Of a stretch of 64,000 bases of DNA, positions 35,801 through 45,043 are shown in pieces; position 1 is the stretch's first letter, and every line of letters begins with the position of its first letter. Source of the stretch: an uncultured Devosia sp. (GTDB lineage: Bacteria > Pseudomonadota > Alphaproteobacteria > Rhizobiales > Devosiaceae); contig NZ_CAJXJS010000004.1 in assembly GCF_913055165.1 (NCBI RefSeq), positions 1-64,000 of the forward strand. Reading direction: 5' to 3'. The position numbers and the translations under genes are program-made. Under the pieces are notes generated by a model. It saw nothing but the letters and a program-made list of their open reading frames with translations, was not told the origin of the DNA and searched no databases.

Positions 35801-36344
35801 CCACAGCGTGTCCAGCCGACAGCGCGCATCCTCCCGCACGAAGTCGGAGCGAGCTGCTAAGACCCTATCGTCGTAATTCCTGCGACCCTACAAAATTACA
35901 ACCAAAAGCAAACAGAACCTCAGCAGCCAGAGCTGCTGAGGACCGAGGGAGAACATGACTTGGGCCCCAGCGCGACAGGTCACTGGGGCGGCGTGCCATC
36001 AGTGGGGGACTATCTGCACGCAAGGCCGGAACGCGTCCGGGAGAATAAGGTTCCACCAGGAGTGGCGCAGCAAGACGGGCACCATCTGGCATCGGAAGGC
36101 TGGGCGCAGCGATGATCTAGGAGGCTGGAGCTAACGGGGACCCCGGCCCAATTCCACTAGAAGATAGGGTTAGCAGCGCGTACTCGGTACATGTCGCGCC
36201 CACTCAAAAGTCTGTCACGACAGAATAAACGAAGTCTTACGCGGCTTCGGCGATCCCGCTAAGGCTGATATCGGTGACGGTGGACATGCAGACGCTAGTC
36301 CACCCGTCGTCACCTCGTTAACACCGGATGAGGCGCTCGCCCTT
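35801..36344. other. Intergenic region with possible coding remnants
   Basis: 544 bases. A GAGGGAG-ATG start at 35955 opens a short basic frame, and another frame at 35970-36117 stays open for about 45 codons, but neither resembles a family. From about 36174 the frame of the PepSY gene is open without ATG or GTG, suggesting its 5' part is damaged. Confidence 0.4.
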
Positions 36345-36542
36345 GTGCAGACAAAACAAGTTGTGCCCCTTTCCGAGCTGGCCGAGATCGTTCTTCAGCG
36401 ATCCGGCGCAGAGATGGTGGATGCGGAGCTTCTCAGAATTGGTAGGATGCTTGTCTATTCAATCAGAGTGATCGATCAGGCCGAACGACTGTCCATCCAA
36501 TACTACTATGCTCGCTCCGGGCGCTTTATCGGGAGCCAGTGA
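36345..36542 (+). pseudogene. PepSY-domain protein, 5'-truncated or GTG-started
   Basis: 65 residues from a GTG start. LSELAEIVLQRSGAEMVDAE followed by YSIRVIDQAERLSIQYYYARSGRFIG is a PepSY domain, normally preceded by a signal peptide. In frame upstream, LTPDEALALVQ continues the domain back to 36174 but no start or signal peptide exists. Its stop overlaps the response-regulator ATG (TGATG), an arrangement usual for PepSY-regulator-kinase operons. Probably a 5'-damaged gene. Confidence 0.6.
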
Positions 36543-37153
36543 TGCGCGTCCTTTTGTGCGAAGACGACGACCAAATCGCCGAGACGTTGGTGATCGCATT
36601 GAGCAAATCGGGTTTTGGGGTCGAGCGCGAGAGGGAAGGCGAAAGCGCTCTTTTTCGGGGCGAGACGGAGGACTTCGACGCCGTCGTGCTTGATCTGGGA
36701 CTTCCGCAAATGGACGGCCTCACAGTCCTTAAACGCTGGCGCCGGGCCAAGCGTTTAATGCCGGTCCTCATCCTCACTGCCCGCGGCCAATGGGAAGAGC
36801 GCGTGGAAGGAATTGAAGCCGGCGCGGACGATTATGTGGTCAAACCCTTCCATATCATGGAAATTGTTGCACGGCTGCGCGCTTTAATCAGGCGGAGCGG
36901 TGGTCTGGCCTCTTCGAGAGAAACGTTTGGACCTTACGAGCTTGACACTGGCACCATGCAGGTAACGAAAGACGGGCTGCCACTGGACCTCAGCCCGCAA
37001 GAGTTCAAGCTAGTTTCGTATCTTTCAGGGCGCGGGGGCATTGGCCGAGCTTGGCTAGCAACACCATCGCTTCAGGCAATCCTACGTCACCGACCAGCTC
37101 GGCCAGCCGGTCGGCTCGGTACTGGCCTTTCCGGCCGCAGGGCTCGCACTTAA
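36542..37153 (+). pseudogene. OmpR-family response regulator, truncated in its DNA-binding domain
   Basis: The receiver domain is intact: DDD near residue 9, phospho-acceptor in VVLDLGLPQMDG, Lys in VVKPF. The winged helix begins (DLSPQEFKLVSYL, to about residue 162) and then homology stops abruptly near base 37027; the remaining 40 codons are an unrelated frame antisense to a second gene fragment. The recognition helix and the usual downstream histidine kinase are absent. A recombination junction is the simplest reading; the product is unlikely to bind DNA normally. Confidence 0.75.
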
Positions 37154-37199
37154 AGCGAAGGGGCGTTGCGCCCATCTGCTTGAGGGAATCGGCGGGCAT
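37005..37199 (-). pseudogene. Fragment of a small CxxC protein gene
   Basis: 64 codons, MPADSLKQMGATPLRFKCEP..., with a CEPCGRKGQYR zinc-ribbon-like start and a GDVGLPEAMVLLAKLGQCPR stretch. I recall similar small proteins on rhizobial islands with a longer C-terminus. Here the end (ALKDTKLA) runs into the truncated response-regulator gene, so the 3' part appears lost at the same junction. Confidence 0.45.
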
Positions 37200-37340
37200 G
37201 TCTAGCAGTCACAAACAATGTTCCCTTTATGTTCATGTGCGGGTGGTGTTTGAGTCAAGGCGACAAACACGTCCACATGTCAAAGTTGAAGGGTGTCATG
37301 CCCAAAGGCTGGTAGCTTTCGCCGTCGTGGAGCATTCGAT

Positions 37341-37559
37341 TTGCCAGAGTTTCGCGTTATTGACTTGCGCACAGCAGTTATCGAGCCGGAGGCTGCCGTT
37401 GAGGCCAAATCCCCGGAGGAAGCGGCCGAGAAAGCTCTGGGCATAAAGGCCCTCCGCTCTGGTGTACCAAAACATCTGGTGTGCCGCGTCTACTGGGTGA
37501 CGAACGGCACGACGAACATGGTCCGTCTCTACAGCCAATCCAACCATCTGCAGAGTTGA
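37341..37559 (+). CDS. Small hypothetical protein with TTG start
   Basis: A 72-residue frame, (TTG)PEFRVIDLRTAVIEP..., with GGAG 8 bases upstream. The KSPEEAAEKALGI block and ordered composition suggest real coding. An upstream ORF extension to 37293 lacks support. Function unknown; it may belong with the next small gene. Confidence 0.5.
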   Translation: MPEFRVIDLRTAVIEPEAAVEAKSPEEAAEKALGIKALRSGVPKHLVCRVYWVTNGTTNMVRLYSQSNHLQS

Positions 37560-37623
37560 TCGGAGAACACGGCAACTAACAGCCGCTCTTGCCCCTTCAG
37601 GCTGAGAATGTTGGAGAGGCAAC

Positions 37624-37863
37624 GTGCCAAAGTACTATTTCAACGTGCGCCAGGTGAACGGCACGACCACCAATGAGACCTATAGCGCTGAGTTCGTGGA
37701 CGATGAAGCCGCGAGACAAGAAGCGGGCATTGCAATATCTGAAATGGGCCGGGATATGGCCTCGCTGGTTGGCACCATGGAGTTCGAAGTGGTTGTCACC
37801 ACCTTGGATGGCCGAGAAATCGCACGGCGATGGGCCCGCTTCGTTGCAGACGACTATCCATAA
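37624..37863 (+). CDS. DUF6894-like small protein
   Basis: 79 residues with a GTG start after GAGAGG. PKYYFNVRQVNG and EFVDDEAARQEAGIAISEM match the pattern of DUF6894, a small family common in Hyphomicrobiales, function unknown. Confidence 0.7.
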   Translation: MPKYYFNVRQVNGTTTNETYSAEFVDDEAARQEAGIAISEMGRDMASLVGTMEFEVVVTTLDGREIARRWARFVADDYP

Positions 37864-37981
37864 CAGTCGCTGCTGACCTGTAATGGGGAGAAATCCCAAT
37901 GCTTAACGAATTGTGAACAAATCTCTTGTCCGTCAGCCTTTTGCGGTGCTTATCTGCCCGCATTACTTTGGGGGACAATCC

Positions 37982-38350
37982 ATGTTGAATAAATCTGTCA
38001 TCGCGCTTGGCGCGGTCTCAATACTCGCTGCGTGTGCCACGCCGCCCAAGGACATAGCGGCTGCATATGTTTCCACCACGCTCTATGAAAACCTGTCTTG
38101 CCAGCAACTGCGCAATGAGGCCGAAGGTGTCTCGGCTCGGGCAGCGGCCGCCTATGGCAAGCAAGAGTCAAATCGTGGCCAGGACGCGGCCATGACGACT
38201 GTGGGTGTGGTGCTGTTCTGGCCAGCACTCTTCTTCATGAAAGGCGACGGCGCCGACGCAGCGGAAGTCGCTCGGTTGAAGGGGGAAATGCAGGCTATCG
38301 AACAGGTCAACCGTGTCAAAAACTGCGGTATCGTGTTCGCAGCAAGGTAA
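37982..38350 (+). CDS. Small lipoprotein
   Basis: 122 residues. Lipobox ILAAC follows a short signal peptide, so the mature protein starts at Cys19 and is lipid-anchored. A hydrophobic segment (VGVVLFWPALFFM) lies in the middle. GGGGGA precedes the ATG. No named family. Confidence 0.7.
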   Translation: MLNKSVIALGAVSILAACATPPKDIAAAYVSTTLYENLSCQQLRNEAEGVSARAAAAYGKQESNRGQDAAMTTVGVVLFWPALFFMKGDGADAAEVARLKGEMQAIEQVNRVKNCGIVFAAR

Positions 38351-38445
38351 TTGCACATCAGGCGGGGCGGTCAGACTTGGGCGCCCCACGTCGCACAAAG
38401 GTCTGCAAACTGGCAATTCCCGCCCGTCCAAGGAACAGAATAACG

Positions 38446-38760
38446 ATGATGAAATCATTGGTAGCCACAGTCTGCCTTACTCTAGCTTGCACCGCTCCAG
38501 CACTTGGTCAAAAAAGCCCGCACAATGAGGGCGATTATGTGTGTCGAAACAAGGGGGCCATTACCGGGACCTTTGCAATCACGGGTCCATCAATCTATGT
38601 CGATAGCAGCGGCAAGCAGCGTACTTTCCAATACGACCCCGGGTTGAACGTGCTGAATTTTGAAAACGGGAAACAGTACTTTGTCGGAAAGCCGGACCTG
38701 CTCATCCTTATAGAGAACGGACGGTTCACCAAGCACGGTTGCGCGCGGCAGATAAGATGA
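38446..38760 (+). CDS. Small secreted protein, paralogue of 48986-49303
   Basis: 104 residues with a signal peptide ending ALGQ and two conserved cysteines (YVCRNKG and KHGCARQIR). The mature part matches the product of 48986-49303 at about 60 of 83 positions by my count, including QYDPGLNVLNF and RQIR at the end. AAGGA precedes a double ATG. No known domain; likely periplasmic. Confidence 0.72.
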   Translation: MMKSLVATVCLTLACTAPALGQKSPHNEGDYVCRNKGAITGTFAITGPSIYVDSSGKQRTFQYDPGLNVLNFENGKQYFVGKPDLLILIENGRFTKHGCARQIR

Positions 38761-39218
38761 AGTTGCACATCAAATCCAGAGACCCGATGCAATGTCTGCT
38801 AGCATGTCGGACTCTGATAGGGTGGGCTGGTGGAGAGCAAATCGCCGGAGGCCTGCAACTCGGTGTCGAGCGATTGAAGCGCCACGCTACGGCGAGTAAA
38901 GGCTGCAGAATGCGGACCGTCTGCTCTCAGGCGAACCGAATGACGGCCTGAATGACCGATTTGGGGCGCAAAGCAGGCAGTGGTACAGAATAGCCGACAC
39001 TCCGCTACCCACACCAATCGCGCCCTTCGGTGAACAAACGACGACGACCGCCTTGGAAGGCCAACTAGGTCGTCGATGACGCGGTTTTCTGCCGACGAAT
39101 GCGTTTGCACTGTTGCCGCCGCAACGACCACAGTTCGATTTGGCGGTTGGTCTACCGGCGAAATATGGGACTAGCCCAGCTTGATCGACGTGGACACTAA
39201 ACAATGTCGAAGTCGTCG
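38761..39218. other. Intergenic region holding one of two matching 20-bp repeats
   Basis: 458 bases, no gene supported. AATGACCGATTTGGGGCGCA at 38951-38970 matches 44001-44020 at 19 of 20 bases, same orientation, on the other side of the STAND/glycosyltransferase/hydrolase operon. Confidence 0.6.
38951..38970 (+). repeat. Left copy of a 20-bp direct repeat flanking the STAND operon
   Basis: AATGACCGATTTGGGGCGCA. The partner at 44001-44020 differs at one base. Similar GGGGCGC motifs occur between genes in this order, so it may be a remnant of a dispersed element. Confidence 0.55.
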
Positions 39219-40028
39219 CTAAGAAACAAACTGCGACAGTCTCGAGCTAAGGAAGGCCGTCATGGTTTCGAAGCTAATCTCGTGACCTTCGTCTACCTCG
39301 ACAATCTCGACACCAGGCTGACCGAACAATATGGCTAGTTCCCGATTGATCGCTTGGGTTGACAGCGTGTCGAAGTGCCCGTGCAACAACCCTAGTGGCA
39401 ATCCCTCGTCCGCGAGGACTGGCAGCGCCCTTGCGTAGTCGACAATGTTGTCGAATTGGGCTTGTTGCACCGAAACCGGGAACGGAAGCGTGTCGCTGGT
39501 GACTACGACTTCGCCGTCACGCTGAAACTCCGCAAGGAGCCCATTTCGTGAAATCTGCGAAAGTACAAAATCACGAAGGGCTATCGGAGGAACCGCCGAC
39601 ACCCCGTAAAAGCCAACGACTTCCGTTCCCGTTTCCTTAAGTTGCTTGGCAACGAACGGCATGATGCCTGCTCCGATCGATGATCCGACCAAGACCACGC
39701 TGCGGGCCTCAGACCACCCTGCGACAGCCACCGTGTCATCTATGAGACCGGCTATCGTAACGTCATGGAACTCACCAGACGAGCGTGTGGAAGGCGAAAA
39801 CCCGTGCGCCCGGTAGTTGAACCGCACAAAGCTCATACCGTACTGTTGGCATAGGTCGGACAGGGCTTGCGCTCTTGATCCCTCGACTGCCAGCTGGTCG
39901 GAAAGCAAGCCGCCCAGGCAGAGCACCGTCGGCGACGAACCTGACCGTTGTTCGATCGATGCCTTCAAGGGGAACCCAGCGCCCGCAATCTCCTCGATCT
40001 GAAATTGGTTGCCCACCGCCTCAGTCAC
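39219..40028 (-). CDS. Alpha/beta hydrolase of the STAND operon
   Basis: 269 residues from a GTG start whose first bases overlap the glycosyltransferase stop (GTGA), with AGAGGG just before. The fold is read from TVLCLGGLLSDQL, VRFNYRAHGFS, the nucleophile elbow LVGSSIGAG, and the late LLHGHFD and EGHEIS segments giving the acid and histidine. It would be an esterase, lipase or peptidase; substrate unknown. No signal peptide, so cytosolic. It is the last gene of the three-gene operon. Confidence 0.85.
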   Translation of the reverse strand: MTEAVGNQFQIEEIAGAGFPLKASIEQRSGSSPTVLCLGGLLSDQLAVEGSRAQALSDLCQQYGMSFVRFNYRAHGFSPSTRSSGEFHDVTIAGLIDDTVAVAGWSEARSVVLVGSSIGAGIMPFVAKQLKETGTEVVGFYGVSAVPPIALRDFVLSQISRNGLLAEFQRDGEVVVTSDTLPFPVSVQQAQFDNIVDYARALPVLADEGLPLGLLHGHFDTLSTQAINRELAILFGQPGVEIVEVDEGHEISFETMTAFLSSRLSQFVS

Positions 40029-41281
40029 CGAAGCCCTCTCATCAATTTGTCGCAGCTCGCCGGCCAATCGTAGTCTCTCACGCGCTCTCTCAAGCTCTCA
40101 ATGATGTCCACCACTTCGCTGTAGTTCTCGTATACGAGGGCCAATTTTTCGGTGAGCTTATCGACCTCGTCTGCCGGCCTTTCATAGTCCACTACCAGAT
40201 ACTGTTTCCAGCGCTCTCGCTCTTCTGGCGTCGTATCGAGTCCATCGAGTAGCCATTGGGCGAACCCGCTCTTTCCCGAAGCAATAATCGGTCTGTTCGC
40301 CTCGATCGCTTCCAGAGCAACAAGGCCAAAGCCCTCTTCGCGGGACGGCATGAGCACGACGCTGCTGGACCTGATGTAGCCCCATAGTTGCTCGCGGTCG
40401 ACCATGTAGGGCCTGGCATCCACATGGTCGCCGATCTCCCCGGAAAGCCAGAACTCCGCGACTTCATCGGGGCTGCCACCGATGAAGCGAATTCTCCCAA
40501 CAGACTTCTCTCCAAGGAGTCGCCTTGCCGCGGCCAAGGCAATATCCTGCCCCTTCAGCTCGCTGTCCTCCATGCGGCCGAACAACAGGATCTCAAAGTC
40601 CTGTGGGCGGGTGGGCACCTCCTGACAGGCCTCCGCGCGGAGGGCGATACCTGGGTAAAACTGAACAATCTTCGGTCGCTCGTGCGGCAATAGCTGCCTT
40701 GAGATCGCGCGCGCGTGTTCCGCCAAACGCGGGCCAACCGGAACAACGACATCGGTACTCTTGAACAGCAACCGATGTAAGTGATCGCGGTCCTCGCGCT
40801 GTCTGTATCGACTACCGCCAGGCTCATGCTTGTATAGCTCAATAATGGGATCCGTATGGATGAAGAGAACCTTCTGGGCCGGCTGGTCGACCAGGTCGAC
40901 GAGCCAGGGCGAAGTGCGTCCGGTGAATCTGTCGTGACCCAGGACGAAGTCGGCCGCGTGCTCCCGTATCCTGTTGAGATCCGCCGGACTGGGTCGCTCT
41001 GATATTTCGACGACCTCTAGGCCCTCTGCTTTGAACAAGGTGGTCCCGCTGACGCCAGGCATCAAATCCTTGGGTACCACGACGAGCACCTCATGCCCGA
41101 GGGCGGCTAGCCCCTGACAAAGGTTGACGTTGAAGGTGCTAACCCCCCCCTTGCTGATCCCCCATTCAGTAGCCACAACCAGAATTCGATAGACTCGGAT
41201 GGCTTCGGAAGTTGCAGCCAGATCACGAGAACGGCCGAATTCAACGTCCAGCTTTTCCAGGTAGCGCTTCCAGGCAGTCAC
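40025..41281 (-). CDS. GT4-family glycosyltransferase of the STAND operon
   Basis: 418 residues, GTG start overlapping the STAND stop as GTGA; a longer ATG frame from 41329 would overlap by 52 bases. Two Rossmann halves of the GT-B fold are visible: ILVVATEWGISKGGVSTFNV at the donor-independent N-terminus, and ILLFGRMEDSELKGQDIALA with SREEGFGLVALEAI (the EX7E retaining motif) in the C-terminal half. It should transfer a sugar from a nucleotide donor; acceptor unknown. No capsule or LPS genes lie nearby, so a role tied to the STAND protein is more likely than envelope synthesis. Confidence 0.85.
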   Translation of the reverse strand: MTAWKRYLEKLDVEFGRSRDLAATSEAIRVYRILVVATEWGISKGGVSTFNVNLCQGLAALGHEVLVVVPKDLMPGVSGTTLFKAEGLEVVEISERPSPADLNRIREHAADFVLGHDRFTGRTSPWLVDLVDQPAQKVLFIHTDPIIELYKHEPGGSRYRQREDRDHLHRLLFKSTDVVVPVGPRLAEHARAISRQLLPHERPKIVQFYPGIALRAEACQEVPTRPQDFEILLFGRMEDSELKGQDIALAAARRLLGEKSVGRIRFIGGSPDEVAEFWLSGEIGDHVDARPYMVDREQLWGYIRSSSVVLMPSREEGFGLVALEAIEANRPIIASGKSGFAQWLLDGLDTTPEERERWKQYLVVDYERPADEVDKLTEKLALVYENYSEVVDIIESLRERVRDYDWPASCDKLMRGLR

Positions 41282-43680
41282 GGCACCGCACCAATCTCGA
41301 ACGCCTGCAGTTTCGGCATGTCGTGCCAAAGGGACCGCCCGAGCGGGTAGTGAGTGGTCAGGGCAACCAGTTTGTCCAACTCATCCTGAACTTCAATAAC
41401 AGCGGGCCGATCCCATTCCGCGGTGAGCGTTTTATGGCTGTTCAAAATGCGCAGGATGTCGGCCTGACAATCGGCTGCGTACAAAATCACACCCCGGCGC
41501 TCATAAATCGCCACCTGCTTGCGGAGCAGCTCTATTGCTGCATCCGGCTTGCCGGTCATCGCCATGCTGCGTGCTCCGACACGAACATGTATGACACCCA
41601 TGTCGAAGGGAATCTTGAATTCGCCAGTGCGTTCCAACTGCTCCAATTCGCCCAACAGAATTCGGGACCGGTCAAAAGCACGCTGCGCGGCTGCCGATTG
41701 GGTCGACGCGGTTGCCAGCGCGTGTTCCTGCTGCACCCATGCTTCGGTAATGTCGGCCATCACCTCCCATTGATCTGCATTCGCGTCGTCGACGCCCTGA
41801 GCCCGCAGGCGAGACACATCCCGGCGGCAGTTCTGAACCGCGGTCAGGGCTCTCTCCGTGCCACCGCTCTCCACCAAAAACCAACATTGCAGGAAGGCAT
41901 TCAGGCCGATCAGATTTTCCGGTTTGGTCGGATCCTGGGCGTACATCTCAGACTGCAGTTGCTCCGCGTTCAAAAACTTCTCGTCCGCCTCCACTTGGTT
42001 ACCCATGCGATGGTGATAGGCGCCCGCATAAACGTTGGCTCGAACTGATGGATAGATCCCGCGTTTCGGCTTGCACGCGGCGGCCAATTCGTCGGTGCGC
42101 TCTACCCAGTAAAGCGCTCCGCTCATTTTATCGGGGGGCAAATCGACGTTCCCGCGCATCAGATTGGTCAGGACCAACTGGCCCGTGGCGTTCACATCGT
42201 TGCTCCGGGCCCTTTCGATGTCAGCCAGGTGCTTGGTCTGCTCCTCGGCTATGTCCATTTCTCCCAGGCCGCGGGCCACCATCGACAATCGATATCGCGC
42301 GCTGTTGACCAGATCGTCCACCGCAGCCTTTTGCTTCAGCAGAGCCTCCAGTGTTTTGAGCACGGCCTCCAAGGCGAGAAACTCGTGGCGATATGCAAAG
42401 TCCTGCCGCACGGAGCGCCAGGCTTCCTTTTCGCCCATCTGGTCTATCCGGTCCCCGGAAATTTTCTCGATGTAGACTTTCAGCAGTCCGTGCATCGGAT
42501 CGCTGGACTTCAGCCAGTGCGTGAGCGACCGATAAAGGAAGGAGAGGCGGAGAGCGCCCAGTTCGCCTGCTGGTGCCGCGGCCCGTTCCTCATACAGCGC
42601 CCCGAACTTCCCATGCAGCTCCCTAAACCGCTGAGGATTGTCCTCCTCAAGGACGTTGCGAATGGCATCGCGAACTTTGGGATGAAGATCCCAGAGCTCC
42701 GGTTGGGGATCGAGCGAGAGGTGAAGGCCAGCAAAGGCATCGAGATCGGCGTCTCCGTCGGTGCCATCGGCAATAATGCGTCCGATATCCGCTGTCGGGA
42801 GAGGTGCATCGCTGATCGCCACGACTTCCAGGACTTTTTGAACCCCAACGGCCATTCCCTGCCGCAAAATGCGGAACAGATCGACGATCGGATCGTGTTC
42901 GGGGTCCGTCGTAGACCGCATGGTCTTGATGATGGCTTCCCGGTGGGTATCCAGGCGCCCCGCTTTGGCCAGGTCCGCGAACACGGAGACCACCAGGGGT
43001 GTGGTTCTGCTCGGAAAGAAGTTGTTGCTGAGCGTCGAAACGCCCTCCTTATCCAGCGCGAGGTCCGCCTCAAGGAATTCTTCCACACTCCGCCGATCAA
43101 ACCCTTCAATCTTAATCAGCTTCTGCCGGGCGGGTCGGTAGAGGTGAAGGTCCTTGCGACTGGTGATGAGGATTTTGCAAGCTGGCAATTGCGACAACTT
43201 ACTGATGAGTTCGTCCATAGGCAGCGCACTGCCTTCTATGTATCCGGCCTTGTCCTGCTGGGTCTCGAGACCGTCGAGGACGAGGAGCATGCCTCCTTCC
43301 GCTCCGGCCTTGAGGATACGCTCAAGTCGAACTGCCGAGGAGTGAACCATGGCATCCTTGCCAAGGAGGGACACCAATATGTCCCTAAGCGCATCGTCCA
43401 CGACCGAATTCTCGGATGCCGTCTGCCCGTAGAACGAATGGATCGCTAGCCAGCTATGCCCAACCGCCCGTTCGACACCGTTGCGCACCGCCTCCGATTC
43501 TTGAAGCCATCGACGAACAACGGTTGTCTTGCCGAACCCGCCGTCGCCGTTGACCACCGCTATCGGGATGTCGGACTTCATCCAACTGTCCAGGTCGAGG
43601 TGGGCTTTGTCGTTGCGAATATAGATTTGATTTCGCGAAGACGGCAGGTCGCCGGTCTTGATGGTGTTATCTCGTTCCAT
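41278..43680 (-). CDS. STAND NTPase with TPR-like C-terminal region
   Basis: 800 residues. The P-loop is almost N-terminal: VVNGDGGFGKTTVVRRW near 43-57. HSFYGQTASENSVVDDALRD matches the SFYSQ block of bacterial STAND proteins; Walker B is MLLVLDGLE at 131-139; ILITSRKD is the sensor region. A winged-helix-like part follows, then from about 430 helical, Ala/Leu/Glu-rich repeats of TPR type. No effector domain is fused at either end, unlike most described anti-phage STANDs; the effectors may be the two coupled downstream enzymes. GGGAG lies 8 bases before the ATG at 43680. Confidence 0.82.
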   Translation of the reverse strand: MERDNTIKTGDLPSSRNQIYIRNDKAHLDLDSWMKSDIPIAVVNGDGGFGKTTVVRRWLQESEAVRNGVERAVGHSWLAIHSFYGQTASENSVVDDALRDILVSLLGKDAMVHSSAVRLERILKAGAEGGMLLVLDGLETQQDKAGYIEGSALPMDELISKLSQLPACKILITSRKDLHLYRPARQKLIKIEGFDRRSVEEFLEADLALDKEGVSTLSNNFFPSRTTPLVVSVFADLAKAGRLDTHREAIIKTMRSTTDPEHDPIVDLFRILRQGMAVGVQKVLEVVAISDAPLPTADIGRIIADGTDGDADLDAFAGLHLSLDPQPELWDLHPKVRDAIRNVLEEDNPQRFRELHGKFGALYEERAAAPAGELGALRLSFLYRSLTHWLKSSDPMHGLLKVYIEKISGDRIDQMGEKEAWRSVRQDFAYRHEFLALEAVLKTLEALLKQKAAVDDLVNSARYRLSMVARGLGEMDIAEEQTKHLADIERARSNDVNATGQLVLTNLMRGNVDLPPDKMSGALYWVERTDELAAACKPKRGIYPSVRANVYAGAYHHRMGNQVEADEKFLNAEQLQSEMYAQDPTKPENLIGLNAFLQCWFLVESGGTERALTAVQNCRRDVSRLRAQGVDDANADQWEVMADITEAWVQQEHALATASTQSAAAQRAFDRSRILLGELEQLERTGEFKIPFDMGVIHVRVGARSMAMTGKPDAAIELLRKQVAIYERRGVILYAADCQADILRILNSHKTLTAEWDRPAVIEVQDELDKLVALTTHYPLGRSLWHDMPKLQAFEIGAVP

Positions 43681-44041
43681 ACAGAGTACTCCCGACAACG
43701 TAGCGCACCCGCCCACTTCTTTTACAAAGCAAGGCCGGCTAATGTTAGCCCTGACGACGAAAGTTGGAAGACAATTGGTTGTCTACCCTCTGTTTTAAAG
43801 ACACTCCGAAAAACTTCCGATACAGTACCCGCGGGTAGCCGTCCCTCAACTCTTGACATTGTAGGGATAATAGAGGTCTACCGCCCATCGTTTGTCCAAC
43901 GTCGGCTTGGTGGACGAAACCGGAAAGCCTCGCAAGCTTTCTGCCCCAAACGCGCAGTTCCGTGCGATGGCCGCTTTCGGGGATCTCGATGGCCCTGTCA
44001 AATGACCGGATTGGGGCGCATTGCCGCCAAGAAATCTCAGT
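43681..44041. other. Intergenic region upstream of the STAND operon
   Basis: 361 bases containing the promoter of the STAND operon and the right 20-bp repeat. No -35/-10 pair stands out and no gene is supported. Confidence 0.4.
44001..44020 (+). repeat. Right copy of the 20-bp direct repeat
   Basis: AATGACCGGATTGGGGCGCA, 19 of 20 bases identical to 38951-38970 and in the same orientation; the pair encloses the three-gene operon. Confidence 0.55.
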
Positions 44042-45043
44042 TCACAGTGTGGGACTAGTAGTGTCTATTTCAAAGCTTGCCCCTTGATCGCACGGAGCCA
44101 AAGAAATCCGAGCCTGATGCACCTCAAGCATCGCACGGACAATTTCCAGGCCCATCCCCGTACCGCCATTAGCGCGTCGTGTCGTGAAGAAGGGTTGAAA
44201 TATGCGATCGCGGTTTCCTGGCGAAATGCCGCCGCCATCGTCCGCTATTCTGACTATGGCCCGGCCTTCCTGCCGACTGGCAGTCAGAGTCAGGTGTTTC
44301 GCGCCGTTCTCCGCAGAGTTTTCAACCAGGTGGCCGAGCACGATTCCCAGCGCCTCGGTTGGCAAGCCGAGAACCACCTCCTCCCCAGATGCGGCCACCA
44401 CCAGTTCTGAAAACCGAGATCGCAAATCCGGCAGCACGGCTCCGAGCGTAGTCGCGCCCCGCGCGAGCGGTACTTCAGCCTTGGCCAGCTCGCGCATTCG
44501 CGCCACAAGCCGCGTCAGTCGCTCGGCGTCCGAAATGATGTTCTCCAGAAAACGCTGCCGCTCCTGATCCGTCATGTTTGCTGCCTCATCGCGCAGCAGT
44601 TCGGCAGACCCGCGGATGGCGGTCAATGGCGACTTCAGTTCATGCGACACATGGGCGGCAAAGGACCGCATATGTTCTGTTCGATCCATCAGCCGCGACG
44701 CGAGGTCGAGAAAGGCCTGCGACAACGTTGCAAGTTCCGCTGAGCCATAAGTATCGGGAGGAACGATGGCGTCGCGGCCACCATGGCTAATGTCTCGGGT
44801 CCGAGAGATCAATGCCGAAATCGGGTGTGTCACCGCCCGCGTCAGCACATAGGCAATGATCAAGGTGACGATAAGTGAAGCGACCAGCACACCGATCTCG
44901 AGCGTTGACAGGCCGCGCCCACCCCAGGCGCGAACCAGGATGATGAGGCCAGATGGCAAGCCCAATACGGTCAACAGCACTGAGTAGACGACCAGAGCCA
45001 GAGACGGTCGCCATTTGCTGGGCACGCGCGGCGCCCTGGTCAC
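44042..45043 (-). CDS. Sensor histidine kinase (CreC/BaeS-like)
   Basis: 333 residues, GTG start overlapping the regulator stop (GTGA). Two N-terminal membrane segments with almost no periplasmic loop, a HAMP-like linker (TRAVTHPISALISRT), H box HVSHELKSPLTAIRG, and ATPase G boxes IADDGGGISPGNR and GTGMGLEIV. With so small a sensor loop it probably detects a membrane signal or needs the partner DUF4173 protein. Confidence 0.92.
   Translation of the reverse strand: MTRAPRVPSKWRPSLALVVYSVLLTVLGLPSGLIILVRAWGGRGLSTLEIGVLVASLIVTLIIAYVLTRAVTHPISALISRTRDISHGGRDAIVPPDTYGSAELATLSQAFLDLASRLMDRTEHMRSFAAHVSHELKSPLTAIRGSAELLRDEAANMTDQERQRFLENIISDAERLTRLVARMRELAKAEVPLARGATTLGAVLPDLRSRFSELVVAASGEEVVLGLPTEALGIVLGHLVENSAENGAKHLTLTASRQEGRAIVRIADDGGGISPGNRDRIFQPFFTTRRANGGTGMGLEIVRAMLEVHQARISLAPCDQGASFEIDTTSPTL

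Noticed and set aside
35955-36134. Short basic ORF after a GAGGGAG site
   Set aside because: Good ribosome site but no resemblance and competing open frames; not strong enough to call.
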